Assembly: GCA_947069175.1 (NCBI GenBank)
Contig: CAMTDV010000017.1
Coordinates: 35,225,126 to 35,289,125, forward strand
Length of the DNA stretch: 64,000 bases
Direction of reading: 5' to 3'
Origin: Scalesia atractyloides
Taxonomy: Eukaryota; Streptophyta; Magnoliopsida; Asterales; Asteraceae
Shown here: positions 23,245 through 35,467 of the stretch, piece after piece
Numbering within the stretch: position 1 is the first letter of the stretch
Layout of the letters: every line of letters begins with the position of its first letter
The notes under the pieces: model-generated
The model's input: the letters and a program-made list of their open reading frames with translations, nothing else
Told to the model about the DNA's origin: nothing
Databases searched by the model: none
Translations under genes and position numbers: made by a program

Positions 23245-25484
23245 AAGAAATTCACGAAGTTTGTGTGGTCATGAATCCATATGCGATCTAGATAGTACAG
23301 AATACCGTCAGATTTAGTTTCAATTTTAAGTTCAGCTCCACAGGACAGCTTCTTTCGTACATCATCCTCCGTTACTGAAACATGTTGGGCTTCTCGAATT
23401 TGATCTTTAATGTTAGATATGATTTGCGAACATAGAAGACGAATGGAGTTTGCATAACCCTTTCGACTGAGTGCATCAGCCACCACATTTGCTTTGCCAG
23501 GGTGGTACCGAATTTCACAGTCGTAGTCATTTAGAAGTTCGACCCATCTTCGTTGCCTCATGTTTAACTCCTTTTGATTGAAGATATGTTGAAGACTCTT
23601 GTGGTCAGTGTATATTTCACACTTAGTACCGTAGAGATAATGTCTCCATATCTTAAGAGCGAACACAACGGCTCCAAGTTCTAGGTCATGGGTGGTGTAG
23701 TTCTTCTCATGAGTCTTGAGTTATCTCGAAGCATAAGCTATAACCTTTCCTCTTTGCGTTAGAACACAGCCTAATCCTTGCCCTGACGCGTCGCAATAAA
23801 CCACGAAGTCATCACAACCTTCAGGAAGAGTGAGGATTGGGTGCATCACAGAGTTTTTGTTTAAGGGTTTGGAAGGCTTCTTCTTGCTTGGGTCCCCATA
23901 TGAAAGGTTTTCCCTATGAGTTAAAGCCGTGAGTGGTACAGCAATGCGAGAGAAGTTTGAAATGAAACGACGATAATAACCAGCCAAACCAAGAAAAGAT
24001 CTTACTTCAGTTGGTGTACGTGGCGCTTGCCATTCTTGTACCGCTTTGATCTTTGAGGGGTCGACATGTATTCCCTTGTCATTGACTACATGTCCAAGGA
24101 ATTGTACCTCTTTTAACCAAAATTCGCATTTGGAGAACTTGGCGTAAAGCTTTTCATTCTCTAGAAGTGTAAGGATGAGTCGAAGATGTCGTTCATGATC
24201 AGACTTAGACTTTGAATAAATGAGAATGTCGTCGATGAAGACTATAACAAAACGATCGAGATAAGGTTTGCAGACTCGGTTCATTAGATCCATGAAGACA
24301 GCTGGAGCGTTGGTTAAACCAAATGGCATGACCATGAATTCATAATGACCATAACGAGTTCGGAAAGCGGTTTTTGGGACGTCTTCTTCATGCACTCTAA
24401 GTTGATGATAACAAGATCGAAGGTCGATTTTTGAAAAGCATCTGGCACCTTGAAGTTGGTCAAGAAGATCATCAATGCGAGGTAATGGATAGCGATTCTT
24501 GATTGTTAACTTGTTGAGTTCTCTGTAGTCGATGCACATGCGAAACGATCCATCTTTCTTCTTTACAAAAAGGACAGGTGCACCCCAAGGCGAGGAGCTA
24601 GGGCGTATGAACCCTTTGTCAGTCAACTCTTGCAATTGACTGGCTAGCTCTTGCATTTCAGAGGGAGCTAACCTATAAAGAGACTTTGTAACTGGTATAG
24701 CACCAGGTATAAGATCAATGCGGAATTCGACTTCTCTTACTGGAGGAAGTCCTGAAATGTCGTCAGGAAAAACTTGCGGAAAATCTTTTACTACAGGAAT
24801 GTCTTCAAGTTTCTTCTCTATGGTTCCCTTTTTGACGATATGAGCTAAAAACGCGACATAATTCTTGTGAATATATTTTTGAGCTTGAAGACAGGACATT
24901 AATCTGAGCCCTTTCGACAAGGTTTCTCCAAAGATTCGTAGAGTCTGACCGTTTGAAAGAGGAATGCGTATAAACTTCTCGCGGCATACAACTTCAGCCT
25001 GATGTTGACTGAGCCAGTCCATACCAATTATAATGTCAAAGCTTCCCAACTTCATTGGAATGAGGTCAACTAGAAAATTGTGATCATTTAGAGTAAGAGT
25101 ACAATTGCGTATAATAGAGTTCAATGAGACCGGTTTCCCGTCAGCAACTTCTACTGTTATGGATTCCATGAGATTATCACGATTTTGGTTTAGGATGGGT
25201 TCAAACTTTAAGGACACAAAACTTTTATCCGCTCCAGTATCAAACAACATGGATGCATAACTACCATTTATAAGGAACTTACCGTTAACCACATTGCCGT
25301 CAGCTCTAGCCTGATTAGCGTTGATGTTGAAAGCTCTTCCTCTTGCAGGTGGAGGAGCTTGGTTCGCTTGATTCACCGGATTGGCTTGGGCTTGAGCATG
25401 AATAATGTTCACCAACCTTGGACAAGTGTTTCTAAAATGGCTTGGGTCTCCACAATTGTAGCAAGCCCGCATAGGTTGTACCAT
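23241..25484 (-). pseudogene. Protease, reverse transcriptase and RNase H of the Tekay-type element
   Basis: The 587-codon open stretch starts with a zinc knuckle (C8, C11, H16, C21). Then come the protease DTGA at 82-85, the reverse-transcriptase core (KIDLRS with D354; FIDD at 416-419) and the start of RNase H (YCDASGQG). A CAA-to-TAA change at 23721-23723 stops it after AYASR. The same frame reopens to 23241 (EIYTDHKSL). A one-base shift near 23265 then breaks the link to the integrase part. Catalytic residues look intact, so the stop and the shift are the main damage. Confidence 0.92.
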
Positions 25485-26631
25485 GGGATAGTTGGGTTGG
25501 TAGTATGTTTGGGCTAGGTGGTAATAGTAGGGGTTGTTGGGCTTGACCCATTATTTGTTGGTGGGTTTGGGTTGAAGGCTGGTGGCGGTTCGTTCGCTGA
25601 GGCATGCGACAGGTTTGATTAGTATGACCTGCGCGACCACAGCCGGTGCAATGTTGGCAGGGATGATCGGGAAAGTGGTGGTATTGGCAACGGTTGCATT
25701 TTGGTAACGGGCCAGAGTATGGCCTTTTGTATGGTGCAGGTGAAGGGGCAACTTGGGTAATGGGTGCAGCAGGAATAGGGAAATTGGTTTGTGTAACAGC
25801 GAAGTTTCTGGTGTTACGATTCCTCTTGTTAGCAAACTTAGAGGAGGAGATGGAATGGTTTGATGTTTGGCCCTCAATGGGGGCTTTCTTCTTCTCCTCT
25901 TTAAACTTACCGTTGCGAATTCGATTCTCGGTCAGTTCAGTCGCTAGCTCCATAGCAGCTTCAAGTGTTGCTGGCGAAGTGCTGAGGACTGAATCTTGAA
26001 TTTTCGAGGGAAGACCTCGAATATAATGCTCGATCAAGCGATAAACTGGGGTAAACAAATTAGGGACCATTTGGTTCAACTCTAAGAACCTCTTGTTATA
26101 GGAAGTATGATCTCCCTCCTTTTGCTTTAAAGAATGAAATTCGTCCTCTAGCTTCTTAATCTCACTTCTAGGACAGAATCGCCTCGTCATGATTTCCCTT
26201 AACTCCTCCCATGTTAAGGCCATTGCATCATCAATTCCCCTCTTCCCCTTTTCAGTATTCCACCAGGTGAGAGCTACCCCAAATAGTCTCCCGGTGGCGT
26301 ATCGAACCTTGCGATCCTCAGGACAATCGCAGTTGAGGAAGGTGTTTTCCATTTCCTCAAACCAGTGGAGGAGAGCAGTGACACCTTCGGTCCCTTCAAA
26401 TTTAGGAGGATCGCAAGACTTGAAATGTTTGTATGAGCACTTGCTGGTAGGAGGGTTGCCGATGTTCTGGTCATGTTGTTGGGGAGGATTAGTGGGATTT
26501 GTGGCGAGAGCTTGTTGTACTTGAACCACAATGTCAGGAAGCACCGCGGCCATTTGTTTCGCGATTTGTGTCGCCAAGCGTTCGTGAGACCTTCCTGATC
26601 TTTTACCCCCTCGTTGTTGTCTAGTCGACAT
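25432..26631 (-). pseudogene. Gag of the Tekay-type element
   Basis: The 399-codon frame has a retrotransposon-gag core (PPKFEGTEGV ... LHWFEEME ... ALTWW, about residues 75-200) and a CX2CX4HX4C zinc knuckle at about 328-341. The real frame shifts by one base near 25545, in the linker before the second zinc knuckle, so gag ends in an out-of-frame tail. In this lineage gag and pol usually form one frame, so the shift is probably a mutation and not a programmed event. Gag builds the virus-like particle and packages RNA. Confidence 0.9.
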
Positions 26632-27431
26632 CTACAGGAATATACATAAGAAGATTGTGAGTTTATGGAGTCTTTTTAGGTGTCATGTGTCTTTAAGAAA
26701 ATTAAAATAACATAAATATCAATAATTCAACTACATCCATAGGATGTCTTGGGTTTGCTCATGTTGGGCCTCAAATGTCCCCCATACCTTCACATGTATA
26801 GTCATGTGGGCCCCCATGACTATTGGCTTGGTAGGATTCACATTAATATTGGCGATTTAACACTCGCATCACCCGAATGCAAACCACAAAATATGTTTAC
26901 GAGATATTTGGTCGGAATGTGTCCAGGTGTAGACACAATGACAACTCAAAGTGGGGTTAGCTCACACGACGTTTGGTATAGCATGCTTTGGCCTAATAGG
27001 TACTTCGTACTCTCATCGTTAGTCCCCAGGTAGGCAAACTGGTCCTTTATTTTGGATTTATACGAATGCCAGCCTAGACAGGACGTTCCGACTACCGGTA
27101 CTGGTACCCTTCCAGTTACTACATGCCCGTCATGAGAACTCACTTTGATGAGATTTGAAAATACAAAAATCATTGTAAAAGCAATCATGAAAATGATGAG
27201 GTGTGTGCATTCATGGATATGATATGTTATGAGAATATGATTCATGATAGGTATTATATGATAATATATACTTATGAACATGCTTGCATAACATTGAATG
27301 TAACATTTAACATAAAACATATAAACATCATGAAATTTGGCATGTAACACACAAAAATCTTAAAAGTTTCTAATCAACTATAGTATAGGCTCTAAGGGTC
27401 TAATAACCTATCCTATATCCCTATAGTCATT
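26632..27431 (-). other. 5' untranslated leader of the Tekay-type element
   Basis: This noncoding stretch lies between the primer-binding site and the gag start codon. No other feature is seen. Confidence 0.7.
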
Positions 27432-27443
27432 GCTCTGATACCA
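27432..27443 (-). other. Primer-binding site (initiator-Met tRNA)
   Basis: Read on minus, TGGTATCAGAGC lies 3 bases after the LTR end TGTGACA. It complements the 3' end of the plant initiator tRNA-Met. Confidence 0.92.
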
Positions 27444-27919
27444 ATCTGTCACACCACGACCCGCAGCGGAATAAGAGTCGGGGCATAATTGGGTTATCAC
27501 CAAAGCTCATGATATTTACTAATATGTTTCATATTTATTAAAGTCAAAATTACATTCTCAATAATCCAAACATGTCCATACAAATACAAAGAAAAATAGC
27601 CAACTAAACAATCCAAGCTCTAAACCAGTTTATTCTTCTAGGCCAATCCTATGTGTTTCTTGCTGCAGCTGGTTCACCTGTATCATGTGTAAAAATGGGG
27701 TTTTTGGGTCAACATAAGTTGGCGAGTGAACCTTGTTAGATAAACATTTATTATTGATTTTCTTGTTATTTTATCAAGGAAAAATTGTGCATAATCATAA
27801 GTGAGCAAATATAAATAATCAAACAGTAGCAATAACAATCACAAACTATAACATACAATAACATATAATAACATACAATAACATACCAACATCATACAAT
27901 GAATAACATGAATGAAACT

Positions 27920-28089
27920 GTGCGATCAAGGCTCAATCAAGCGAAGCCGATCGTATTGCATGTACTGAAAATGATAAATGTCTGTGCGATCAAGGCTCAA
28001 TCAAACGGAGCCGATCGTATCTTGGCACGCCAGGTTCACGCTCATAATGTAATGGGGAACATGCTCAACGCTCATAATGTAATGGGGAG
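27920..28089. repeat. Duplicated hairpin units in the right LTR
   Basis: Same arrangement as 20131-20299, with one G-to-A change in the first unit's GGAGCC arm and a C for a G just after the second unit. Confidence 0.8.
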
Positions 28090-28600
28090 CGGCGGCCTAT
28101 GAAATTGCATGTATTGAAAATAATAAATTAAATCTAACAATAACCACACAAACAGTTGAAACAAGCTGAGTACACATTCGTTCATGGTATGATGTATGCA
28201 CAATGATTTAAATATAATAAATGGCAAGACACATGATACACCCCAAAAACGTGATTAAAACGGGGAATTTGTAAAGATTCACTCACATTGGGTGCGTTTG
28301 GTTGGAAATGATGAGATGCGCACGAGTTGGAAGGATTGAACAACGAGTATTAACTAACCTAGATAATAACGGAAAATATAGTAAATGAGTGGATTTTATT
28401 GATAATTTTAATAGGATTTTTAGATATATTTTTGTGAGTTTAAGGCTATTTCCTATCTTTAAAAACATTATTTTTAAGTATTTTTAATTGATTTTTAAAT
28501 TAAATTAAATAAATAAAAACATACAAATATGTTGACTTTTGCATTGACCGTTGACCGTTGACCGTTTGACTTGTTGACCGGTTTTACTGTGTAATTGTAT

Positions 28601-28677
28601 GCGTCGGGTGAGGCTCGAACCCGAGACCTCCCGTTCGCGTGCACGCAGCTCTACCAACTGAGCTACGTGTCTAACCT
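28601..28677 (-). other. tRNA-like module 1, right LTR
   Basis: Copy of 20804-20880. Both boxes are kept; two transitions lie outside the B-box core. Confidence 0.75.
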
Positions 28678-28760
28678 GAAATAATTCTGTTTTTAATTAT
28701 ACTTATATACTAACTCAGTTTATTCAAAATTCTTTTATTTTCGAAAATAGTTTAAATCAT

Positions 28761-28844
28761 CGAACCGGTGTCACCAACAGGTCTCGAACCCGGGACCTGT
28801 GCTTTAACGTTACACACAGTCCACCGCTGGACTGTGTGTCTAAC
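28761..28844 (-). other. tRNA-like module 2, right LTR
   Basis: Copy of 20964-21047, with the B box and the 11-bp stem unchanged. Confidence 0.6.
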
Positions 28845-28933
28845 TTGGTTAATATACAGATTTTTATTATACTTAACAACTAACGTAAGTTAATCCGGTT
28901 CAGTTAGAAAAATAAAACATCTTTATTACAGAG

Positions 28934-29015
28934 AGGGTGTGTGTATCAGGGATCGAACTCGCGGCGTGTGCGTATTGTTTGCACACAGTCCACCGCTGGA
29001 CTGTGTGTCTAACCC
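28934..29015 (-). other. tRNA-like module 3, right LTR
   Basis: Copy of 21137-21218, unchanged in the TTCGA core and stem. Confidence 0.6.
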
Positions 29016-29469
29016 GTTTAAAATACCGATTTTAATTATCCTTATAGTGTTAACACAGTTCATCTTCTTCGCTAATTTTTACAGACAGCAATTTACCGTT
29101 TGATGGAGAATACGGTTTTCCGGCGAAAGTCCGGCGAGTCCAATTAGATTCTCCGGCGAACTGAAAATTGTGTGGAAATGTAATTGAGAGCTTTCCGAGT
29201 GTGTTTGAGTCGTGAGAGAGAACAAAGATTGAAGTAATTCTGGAATTGAAAGTTTTCGGTTATAGAAACCGATTCACTTCTAGAATTCAAGTTCATTCAA
29301 GGCAACCTTGATTGAGAACGTCGGTGTAGCGGTTATAATCGGTAAACCGCGTATTATCAAACGTTTTTGGACGTTTGGTGACCGATTTCGGTTACAGTTG
29401 GCGTAACCGGATTAATTTGTGATAGATAATAAAATTTAATTGTTTCCTAATGTTTACAGAAAACAACAA

Positions 29470-29551
29470 GTGGCGGAGTGGTGATAGGTGTGTGTGATAA
29501 AGCTTTGAGTTCTTTTCCGGCTGACCCGGGTTCGAGTCCCGGCAGCCTCAT
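29470..29551 (+). other. tRNA-like module 4, right LTR
   Basis: Copy of 21673-21754. Both RNA polymerase III boxes and the T5 run are identical. Confidence 0.75.
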
Positions 29552-29734
29552 TCTCTTTTTAATTATTTTATTTTTACTTTTTATCAATTTTAACTTTTAT
29601 AGTTTAGTTTATTTATTAATTATGCATCATTAAAAAATTAAGATAGCCATAAATACGCAACGTGACATTTATAACTTGATATTCGATTACAAAACGGAGC
29701 GGGTTTGGAAAACCCGTTTTTGACAAATGTTACA

Positions 29735-30404
29735 GTATAACATATTAACTCACTAAACACACACAATCAATCTTATGCAAACACTCAATCCATAAACATG
29801 CTACTTGTTAAACTTTACGATCATACATGCTAGAATACATTCATGCAACCTAATTGTCATTAACTTCGCAAGCCTACCTTAACATGTCTAGCGCTATAGG
29901 AGTAGCACACTGCCTGTTTTGGGTCATTGTTAAGTATTCTATCACAACGGTCTTGTTCACTTTGGTGACGAGATTACGCTAATGGACACTTTGGTTTGAC
30001 CTTTAGTTTTTTCATGCTAATATGATATGTAACTTAATGAACAAATTGCCATGTTGGATTAGAGACTTTTATACGTATGCTATGTAAATCAAACTTGTAT
30101 GCTCACTGACCTTTTTGTGCTGACATATACTCTAATACATGTTGCTGGAAATTGATGATGAGATATCGAGAAATCTTCTAAGGATGGACTAGAAACACAT
30201 CCAAATTTTGTTTATGTAATCTTTTACTTGTTTGGTTACGTAAGATTTGAATGTTGTATTTCTTTTCGAAACAATGTATCCTTGGAAATTATTAATGAAA
30301 TGAATTTCGTTTATTAAATTATTGTCATAAATAGTACGTTATGATGTTATGAACAATCTCGTTCGTCTTACTCTGATGTTTCCGCCATCGGTTGGGGTGT
30401 GACA
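29735..30404 (+). mobile_element. 3' part of the plus-strand gypsy LTR that hosts the insertion
   Basis: The sequence ends CTGATGTTTCCGCC..GGGGTGTGACA, like the solo LTR end at 52055. The middle of this LTR, including its TATA box, is missing between here and 19656, so DNA was lost at the right junction. No gene is seen. Confidence 0.5.
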
Positions 30405-30935
30405 ACCATCCTCACCACAACTAGTGGGAATCTTCTAAAAACATCAATTTACTTGAAATCATTCATAATCCAAGTTCTACTTGATGATTCTAACACACAT
30501 TCATGCTTATTTTCATTTGAATTCAAAGATTGATCACATACCCATTACTTGCAAAATAATCAAATAAAAATCTACAACTTACCACATGTTTTTCATCCTT
30601 AGATGGTTAGAAACCTTCAATCATGCAAGCATTTAGGCTCAATTCTGTCGTAATTTCTGGATTTTAGGGTGATTAAGAGAGAACCCCTTTGTGTGTGTCG
30701 ACACACACATACTACACACACATATATCCTGAAGTTTCTATTTTGCAGAAACTTCAATTCAAATCTCTAATTTCAGTTCCTCTTGTTTGTCACTTGATCA
30801 CAGTTGTCACCAGTTCCATTCCTAACTTATTTGACATATAATTTAACTAAGTTAAATAGCTTAGTTATTTTATCTCATGTCATAACACAAGAAAACAAAC
30901 TAGCGAATTAAAAATTATAGTTTCGAGGTGTTACA
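30405..30935 (-). mobile_element. Right end of the old minus-strand element's left LTR
   Basis: The sequence ends GAGGTGTTACA, which is TGTAACACCTC read on minus. A purine-rich tract on the minus strand (30941-30962) follows, so this is the start of that LTR in element orientation. Confidence 0.5.
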
Positions 30936-32192
30936 AGTCTACCCCACCCTTCTTAAAAGAGGTTTCATCCCGAAACCTTTCTTAATTCTACCAAATTTTA
31001 ACTACCTTTACCACCCGATTGTTAATCCTCCAATCGGCGTACTTAGAACGCACTTCTAGAATGCATACCTTTGGATTCGAATTCTTGTATAATGCAAATT
31101 TCATAGCGACCATCATCACTACCTATTTATTCAGTCAACATATTCCAAATCACACTATGAAACAAACCCACTCATAGCTCTTATAAAGACTTTATTCGAA
31201 AACAAGCATAATTTATATGTTTCGTTCCTCACCTTCCTAATTATGCAAAAATGCATTCATGCATTTGTTAATCGTATCGATTAGTTCCACTTTACTCACA
31301 ATCATAATCGATACTCCCTTCTCGTGTTAGTCACATAAATACTCATCATGGGCTTACTAATGTATTCCTCTAATAGTATTCCTTCTAAATAATTTTTATT
31401 AACACCTGAAAAAATTCAAACTATAAACATAAGCGTATTGCAATCATTAGATTAGGGTTCTCACTACCACATTATAACTACTATTTCATTCTCACTAACT
31501 CGTACTTAACTCAAGAGTTAAACATCATTCTATAGTCATTACTATGAGCTATACGCTGTACACCCCTTTGGGTATAGTTTCGAGTCATTTCATGCACCAA
31601 TTACAATACACACATGTGCATTGCTCAACGACATTAAGCCTGAGTTGAAATTCATTCTTTTGCTACTCTTTAAAAGTCAAACATTCTGTATCATATCATA
31701 CTTGTGTTGTCATTAGTTTGTATGAAGGTACTATTCAATCTGCAACTTCCTACCTTACACTCATAAGTTAAACAATTTACTAACCTTACTATTTTGGGGC
31801 TAACCAATGATCCGCAAACTAGATCGACCCACTTCTTCATGAGTCCATACCGTATCTGGATTGATTTCATTCATCCATGTGATGAGTTCCCGCTAGTGGG
31901 CATCCTTTCACAAACTCTATTGGTTTTATTACATCAAGAATTCTACCATTCTCAACTACAAAATTATGTGTTAGCATATTTCATTCAAATTTTCATTCTA
32001 CCCAGTGTTTATTTACCTATAATTCTTTCAAAAATTTCCCACTTACATGTTATACCACATCACACATTTCATTTCTTACGTATAATCCTTACATTTCGTT
32101 AACTATTTTGCCAACTTCTGCTATTTGACCTTTTAAGGTCGAATTGCCACTTCTTACTTATTGTGTATATATTGTAGTATGCATTTGTACTT
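30936..32192 (-). mobile_element. Internal region of the old minus-strand element
   Basis: It begins with a polypurine tract (read on minus, 30941-30962). No coding capacity is recognisable; the frames are short and unlike gag or pol. It is either badly decayed or nonautonomous. Confidence 0.45.
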
Positions 32193-33859
32193 TGATGTAT
32201 TGTAAAATACATATGTTTTTCGTGTAAAGTTTTTATATATATCGAGTCTGTTTGTGTTGTTTTTAGGTTAGATTGTGATACTGTTGATAGGTTTGTGAAT
32301 TGCAGGTCTCGGGTGCTGAAAATTGTGGAAAATATGTTAAACGAGAAGAAAAACCGAGCACCGGGTTAGATACAGCTGAACGAGAATTGAAGAGACGAAG
32401 AAAAGCTGGAAAAGTAGCCCACCGTGACGCGCGACCACAAAGGAGAGTTAGCTTTGCGTCATGCGAAGGTATTAAAATCAAATAAAAAATAATAATGTGC
32501 CACGCTACATGAAGCTCCAGTCAAATACCCTCCGCGTGACGCGAAGGGCCTGTTTTCGCAGAAAGTTTAGTTGTGGAGCTGGGAAATTACATAAAACCTA
32601 TAAATACATATCATTCAACATGTCTAACCCTAGTCACGAATTAGCAAAGACTTGGGCGAAACTTCTAAAGATTCTGGAGCGTTTTCGAAGGAGAAAAAGT
32701 ATCGGTTGAAGATTGGAAGTGCTAGGATCGTCCGACTCATGATATTATCATCTGGGTTTACTTGTTCTTCATTTTTAATTTTTAACCATGTTTTGTTTTC
32801 TTGATAATACTCTTTATTTTTGCGTTTATTGAACATGATGTCTGGCTAGAAACCTTGTACTACCTAGGTGAAATGAACAGGATGTTAAAGTTTTGATATT
32901 TTATTATGGATGCTTGTTTATTTATGGATTATTTATGTTAAAGTAGCCGACTTGATTATGGTTCATTGTGTATGCATGCTTAGATTTGTTTATTGCTTCG
33001 TGTGAACCTTGGTGAATGTCTTTCGTGTAATAGGGTCATGCTAGATCATTAACTTGCCTTGAGATTTGTTGGGTCAATTGGCCAATATACCTTAAAAGCA
33101 GTATTCGACAATTGAGTAGGTCTAGGTGTTCTACTAATCTCAAAAGCTGAGGGGTAAGGGATTATTGGTAGGTCTAAGTTGGTAAATTGCTAAGTAGATC
33201 TTCAAGAGAAGTTCGTCTTAGTTTCCTTGCCAACCGTTGTCTAACAAGTCGAATCAAGAACCCAAGGTACCCTAGGTTTATAGCCTGAGAGGGAATAAAT
33301 CGAATTAGGTACTTCACATAAACCACTTAGATAACCCAAGAGGGAGTCTAGACTAACCGGTGTTCTCGATAGCTTTTAGAGTTCCATAGGTGTCTTCCCA
33401 AGAAGGGTCGGGGGTCCTGTTCGGTGTCTTGATGGGTTTAGCACTTTATGATCCCGGTTCCATAGTAACTTGCATCCGATAAAAACACAATTAGTAGCAT
33501 TATGGGATTCCAATCTAGGTAGTCTCTCATAATCATCTGAATTACACCCAAATCTTTTCATGTCTTAGTTAATTTAATTAATTAGCTTTTAATTAATCGT
33601 AATTTTAGGATATTTAGAAACCCCCCCCCCCCAATATAAAAATAGTTAGAGTCGTGTCAGTCTAAGTCTAGAGAGTCTAGTTAATGTAATTAAATAGAGT
33701 CATGTGGGTTCGATTTCCGGACTTACTTAGCTTTACTATAGTCGATCGGTTCACTTGTCGGTTAGTAGTTTAGTCGAGTTTTAGAGAGTCTAGGGTATTA
33801 CTTAGTGTCTAGATTCGGTTAATTTTGTTAGTTTTAATTATACTACTTTTAGCACATCA
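32193..33859 (+). mobile_element. Athila-type solo LTR
   Basis: It starts TGATGTATTG, matching the start of the LTR at 4413, and is of similar length (about 1.67 kb). It holds GTGACGCG-type palindromes (32423-32550), a TATA box (TATAAATA, 32599-32606) and a poly-C run near 33621. The right end (33843-33859) is uncertain. TACTT flanks the left end and recurs at 33844-33848, which would suggest an earlier right end. Short frames here are not genes. Confidence 0.5.
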
Positions 33860-35280
33860 ATTTCCTTTCAATTCGATCATACTTATAAAAACATCATGTT
33901 TATCAATACATGCAAAAATTTCCTTCCCTTGTCAATAGTTAAGTCATTCGTCTGGGTCTTAGCCTGTTAATAATCCCGACTCTCATAAGTTGATTACTAG
34001 CATGCTTATCATGTAACTTTATTCAATACTTCTTTCTTTCAATAAAATTTTCTTGTTACAACAACAATTTTCAAAGATTATGCTTACTTCATAACATAAA
34101 CCTTTCATGTTATCTTGTTAATGCTTACTTTATACTCACTAATTCAACTTGTTTGACTTTTTAGAAGGTCAATCCGACAATACCTTGTTAACTAATTTTA
34201 CACAACCGTTCACAATGAGCTCTATCTTCCTTTCATTCATTTATGTAAATCATATTTACGTAGTCCGTTAGTTAGACAATACGTGTATTTTAACTAGGTT
34301 ATTAGCACCACGGTCCTACAATGTTATTATCTACCTTAGCTAAAGAGGGAAAATGTATCCCCTCCTTCTTTTCCGCCCGATCCTACTTATTCAGGGACTC
34401 TACTTTTCATTCATTTATCTCTCATTCTTTTGGTTTTATCCGTGCTTACCTACGGATTCCAAACCTTTCTTTCCAATCTTTCATTCGTACATTCGTTCAT
34501 GTATGTTTGATTTGTACACACTTACGCATTCAAACGTTTAATTCTTACTTGTTTGATCCGTACTTACTTACGGATTCAAACCTTTAATTCTTTCTTGTAT
34601 GATCCGTACTTGCTTACTTTCAAACCTTTCATTCCTACATTTCATTCTTATATGTTTGATTCATATTCGACTACGGATTTAAACCTTTCATTCATACTTT
34701 TCATTAAATATGGAATGCTCTCATTTGCTCGAGAGTCTTACTACTCCTTTCACCCACATGACCACTTACTTTTCAATTCCACCGGAAATATATGTGATGA
34801 TTATCATGGTCTCATGAGTGTCATATGCTTCTTGCGCATGTGCCAGACGTGCAATTCACATATTAGCTTCGTGCCTTCATGTAATCATCACTTTATGCCC
34901 GAAGAAGTGGGTTGTAGTTCGTGCAACAACTTTAAATCGTTACCCTGACAACATTATTGTCTTCTGTTTAAGATTTACCCCCCATCGAGATATTTTTCCA
35001 ACACCGGTACCAAAGTATATCAAAATTGTGTACCTGCAATCAACCTATCTTATCACATGCCTTGCTATCCATCTTAGACCGCATCCGTGGAACGTCCTCA
35101 TTCTCTGTTTACACTCACCTTACCTACATATCACAATTGGTTTCATCATTTATACTTACTTGCATTCTGTTCCACCTTCGGGTTTTGATCGAGTATCAGA
35201 TTGTACTAGTCACTAATCATAAGAGCACACCAGTTTGAGTTCAAGTACTTACCTCTTTGTACTTGATTTCACTCAAGTAG
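33860..35280 (-). mobile_element. Internal region of the old minus-strand element, 5' side
   Basis: This is noncoding remnant DNA leading to the primer-binding site at 35281. From about 34411 it is duplicated at 47726-48532, with the continuation at 52056. The plus-strand frames rich in CGTACTTAC-type repeats do not resemble proteins. Confidence 0.5.
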
Positions 35281-35293
35281 GGCTCTGATACCA
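35281..35293 (-). other. Primer-binding site of the old element
   Basis: Read on minus, TGGTATCAGAGCC lies 3 bases from the LTR terminus at 35297. The copy in the duplicate (near 52091) is mutated. Confidence 0.8.
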
Positions 35294-35296
35294 ACT

Positions 35297-35467
35297 TGTA
35301 AGACTCTCAACTTGGTTTAAATGAAAAGACGCAGAAGATATGCAGACCATAAAATTTCTTTCATTTCAAATGGTTCTTACGTATGTTAGAATGTTTATAC
35401 TCAAAGAAATTTTATGGTTCGCATTTTTGCTGCATGTTTTCAGTTAAACCAAGTTGAGGGTCTTACA
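35297..35467. repeat. Fold-back of an LTR terminus, copy A
   Basis: It starts TGTAAGACTCTCAACTTGG and ends with the inverse (CCAAGTTGAGGGTCTTACA). The arms both derive from the terminal ~110 bp of the LTR at 17167. The duplicate is 52107-52275. Confidence 0.8.

Larger units (their letters stand above)
19657..29734 (-). mobile_element. Complete Tekay-type Ty3/gypsy retrotransposon, about 10.1 kb
   Basis: Two LTRs (19657-21938 and 27447-29734) flank gag, protease, reverse transcriptase, RNase H and an integrase with chromodomain, all read on the minus strand. The primer-binding site matches the initiator-Met tRNA end, and a polypurine tract abuts the left LTR. The LTR ends are TGTAACA ... TGTGACA read on minus. 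The LTRs differ by about 20 changes by eye, so insertion was recent. The flanks GACGC (left) and GTATA (right) do not match, so the target duplication is missing. The coding region has at least two frameshifts and two nonsense codons. Confidence 0.93.
27447..29734 (-). repeat. 5' LTR (right copy) of the Tekay-type element
   Basis: The LTR is 2288 bp, about 99% identical to 19657-21938. Differences include a triplicated instead of duplicated TTGACCG near 28549 and scattered transitions. Confidence 0.93.

Noticed and set aside
25432..25545. Programmed gag-pol frameshift
   Set aside because: No slippery site or pseudoknot is visible, and the lineage normally has one frame; a mutation is simpler.
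34321..35238. Plus-strand coding genes
   Set aside because: The frames come from repeated CGTACTTAC-like strings in retroelement DNA and are broken differently in the duplicate at 47927-48497.
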